Shown here piece by piece: positions 63,114 through 64,000 of a stretch of 64,000 nucleotides of DNA (position 1 is its first letter; each line of letters opens with the position of its first letter). The position numbers were made by a program, and so were the translations under genes. The stretch comes from Polyangia bacterium (GTDB lineage Bacteria; Myxococcota_A; Polyangia; Polyangiales; JAUICN01): positions 62,001 through 126,000 of the forward strand of contig JAUICN010000004.1 in NCBI GenBank assembly GCA_030427835.1, given 5' to 3'. The notes below the pieces were generated by a model that worked only from the letters and a program-made list of their open reading frames with translations, was not told where the DNA came from and made no database searches.

Positions 63114-63893
63114 TCAAGCACGGTCCCCCATTTCGGGCCCCAAATCCCCCGTTTCAAGCGCCAATCCTCCGCCCAGCGCCGTCCCCCCGCCCAGCGCCAG
63201 TCCATCGTCCAGCACCCGACCATCCTGCATGGTGACCACCCGCGTCATTTGTTGGGCCAGGGCCGGATTGTGGGTCACCACCAAAAAGGTCGTTCCCCGG
63301 GTTTCATGAATGCGAAAAAACAAATCGTGCACAAGCGCACTGGATGCGCTGTCCAAATTTCCCGTGGGCTCGTCTGCCAGCACAAGTGGCGGTTCCATCA
63401 TCAGCGCCCGGGCCAGGGCCACCCGCTGCTGTTCCCCACCCGAAAGCTCCCCCGGTCGATGGGCACGCCGGGCGCTCAACCCCATCTCCTCCAGCAACGA
63501 TTCCGCCCGTTCCGTGGCCGCCCGGGTGCGGTCGCCGGAAATCCACGCCGGCATCAACACGTTCTCCACCGCCGTAAACTCCGGCAGCAGGTGATGAAAC
63601 TGGAACACAAAGCCCAGGTGCCGGTTGCGAAAATCCGCCAACTCCCGATCGTCCAATTCCGAAAGATCCTGCCCCCCAAAAAAGACCTTTCCATCGGAGG
63701 GTCGATCCAGTGTCCCAAGCAAATGCAACAGCGTGCTCTTGCCCGCGCCCGAGGCCCCCACCACGGCCAACATGTCGCCGGTGTTCACCGAAAGGCTCAC
63801 CCGGTCCAGTACCGTCAGGGTGTCCCCGTCCCGATCAAACCTCCGGGTAAGGCCCTGTGCTCGAATGAGAGGGGTTTCCGTAGGCTCATCCAT
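63114..63893 (-). CDS. lolD: Lipoprotein-releasing ABC transporter ATPase LolD
   Basis: LolD powers LolC/E, which hand lipoproteins to LolA for transport to the outer membrane. Walker A is GASGAGKST, the signature motif is [16 protein letters not shown], and [21 protein letters not shown] is the Lol-specific Q-loop region. ATG 63893 overlaps the upstream lolC/E stop by 8 bp. A C-terminal tail with repeated GGG ([18 protein letters not shown]) extends beyond the normal LolD end and comes from an 18-bp repeat (63157-63210). Confidence 0.95.
   Translation of the reverse strand: MDEPTETPLIRAQGLTRRFDRDGDTLTVLDRVSLSVNTGDMLAVVGASGAGKSTLLHLLGTLDRPSDGKVFFGGQDLSELDDRELADFRNRHLGFVFQFHHLLPEFTAVENVLMPAWISGDRTRAATERAESLLEEMGLSARRAHRPGELSGGEQQRVALARALMMEPPLVLADEPTGNLDSASSALVHDLFFRIHETRGTTFLVVTHNPALAQQMTRVVTMQDGRVLDDGLALGGGTALGGGLALETGDLGPEMGDRA
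63157..63210 (-). repeat. In-frame tandem repeat, 18 bp x 3, in lolD
   Basis: Plus-strand units start at 63157, 63175 and 63193 (AGCGCCAATCCTCCGCCC and near-copies). They encode a Gly/Ala-rich hexapeptide tail after the ATPase domain. Confidence 0.85.
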
Positions 63894-64000
63894 ACCGCAC
63901 CGCGTCGACCGGGCTTCGTGTACTGGCGATGTGGGCGGGTACCATGGTGGCCACAAGCGTAGTCAGCACGGACACAAGCGCCACCATCGTGAGCTCCAGG
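63886..64000 (-). CDS. Lipoprotein-releasing permease LolC/LolE, C-terminal fragment
   Basis: The last 37 codons of a gene running off the right edge are visible on the minus strand, ending [17 protein letters not shown] with TGA at 63886-63888. The membrane helix [20 protein letters not shown] followed by [13 protein letters not shown] matches the C-terminus of the LolC/E permease family (last helix plus the P-V-D/E-A-L-R-Y motif). It overlaps lolD by 8 bp, the usual lolC/E-lolD order. Which of LolC or LolE cannot be told from the tail. Confidence 0.85.
   Translation of the reverse strand, partial: LELTMVALVSVLTTLVATMVPAHIASTRSPVDAVRYG

Overview
This 64 kb window is chromosomal DNA from a GC-rich Gram-negative bacterium. 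Several features point to the Myxococcota or a related deltaproteobacterial lineage such as the Bradymonadales. These are Ser/Thr protein kinases (one fused to a sigma-54 activator), an MXAN_2561/MXAN_2562-type gene pair next to asd, a small acidic protein beginning MLPPFIIDQIRKRE, a DUF4350-MoxR-DUF58 operon, and full outer-membrane machinery (BamA, Skp, Lol, MlaC, several TolC-type proteins). This assignment rests on family content; no marker gene was searched. There are no phage genes, transposases or CRISPR arrays. Genes are tightly packed, with many ATGA/GTGA overlaps.

Layout. 1-11.4 kb: the tail of an unknown gene, a membrane-anchored kinase, a TPR plus periplasmic-binding lipoprotein (LpoA-like), a ferredoxin-NADP reductase-like enzyme, rsmA, and the DUF58/MoxR/DUF4350 operon facing a small conserved acidic protein and a degenerate SDR protein. 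11.6-17 kb: a 1785-residue kinase-ATPase-TPR-GAF-sigma54 regulator. 17-33.7 kb: mainly metabolism, with mvaB-like, pabC-like, SDR, truA, asd, a TolC homologue, a Nudix hydrolase, tRNA-Gln/Glu, apaG, a YciO-type protein, coaBC, glyA, trpE and tRNA-Asp. 33.9-40.6 kb: a NodT-MFP-RND efflux operon with a DUF502 gene at its end, then tRNA-Val. 40.9-47 kb: the proteostasis cluster tig-clpP-clpX-lon. 47-54.5 kb: a metallopeptidase lipoprotein, an RNase J-like enzyme, a large outer-membrane beta-barrel protein and a secreted metallopeptidase. 54.5-64 kb: gmk, yicC, DUF507, mlaC-like, tolC-like, fabZ, skp, bamA, lolD and the end of lolC/E. The part from lolC/E to mlaC reads as one envelope-biogenesis cluster on the minus strand.

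Three sequence-level signals go beyond ordinary annotation. First, at least ten unrelated genes carry short tandem repeats whose periods are all multiples of three (9, 15 or 18 bp) and which lie in tails, linkers or insertions. The two clear non-coding tandem repeats have periods of 14 and 16 bp. Second, a two-hairpin intergenic element occurs twice (52347-52401 and 60387-60443), and the differences between the copies are compensatory and preserve the stems. Third, an AT-rich palindromic element occurs once at 17016-17056 and as an inverted pair at 60280-60362. The last two families lie side by side between bamA and skp and are the best candidates here for an undescribed element or regulatory system.
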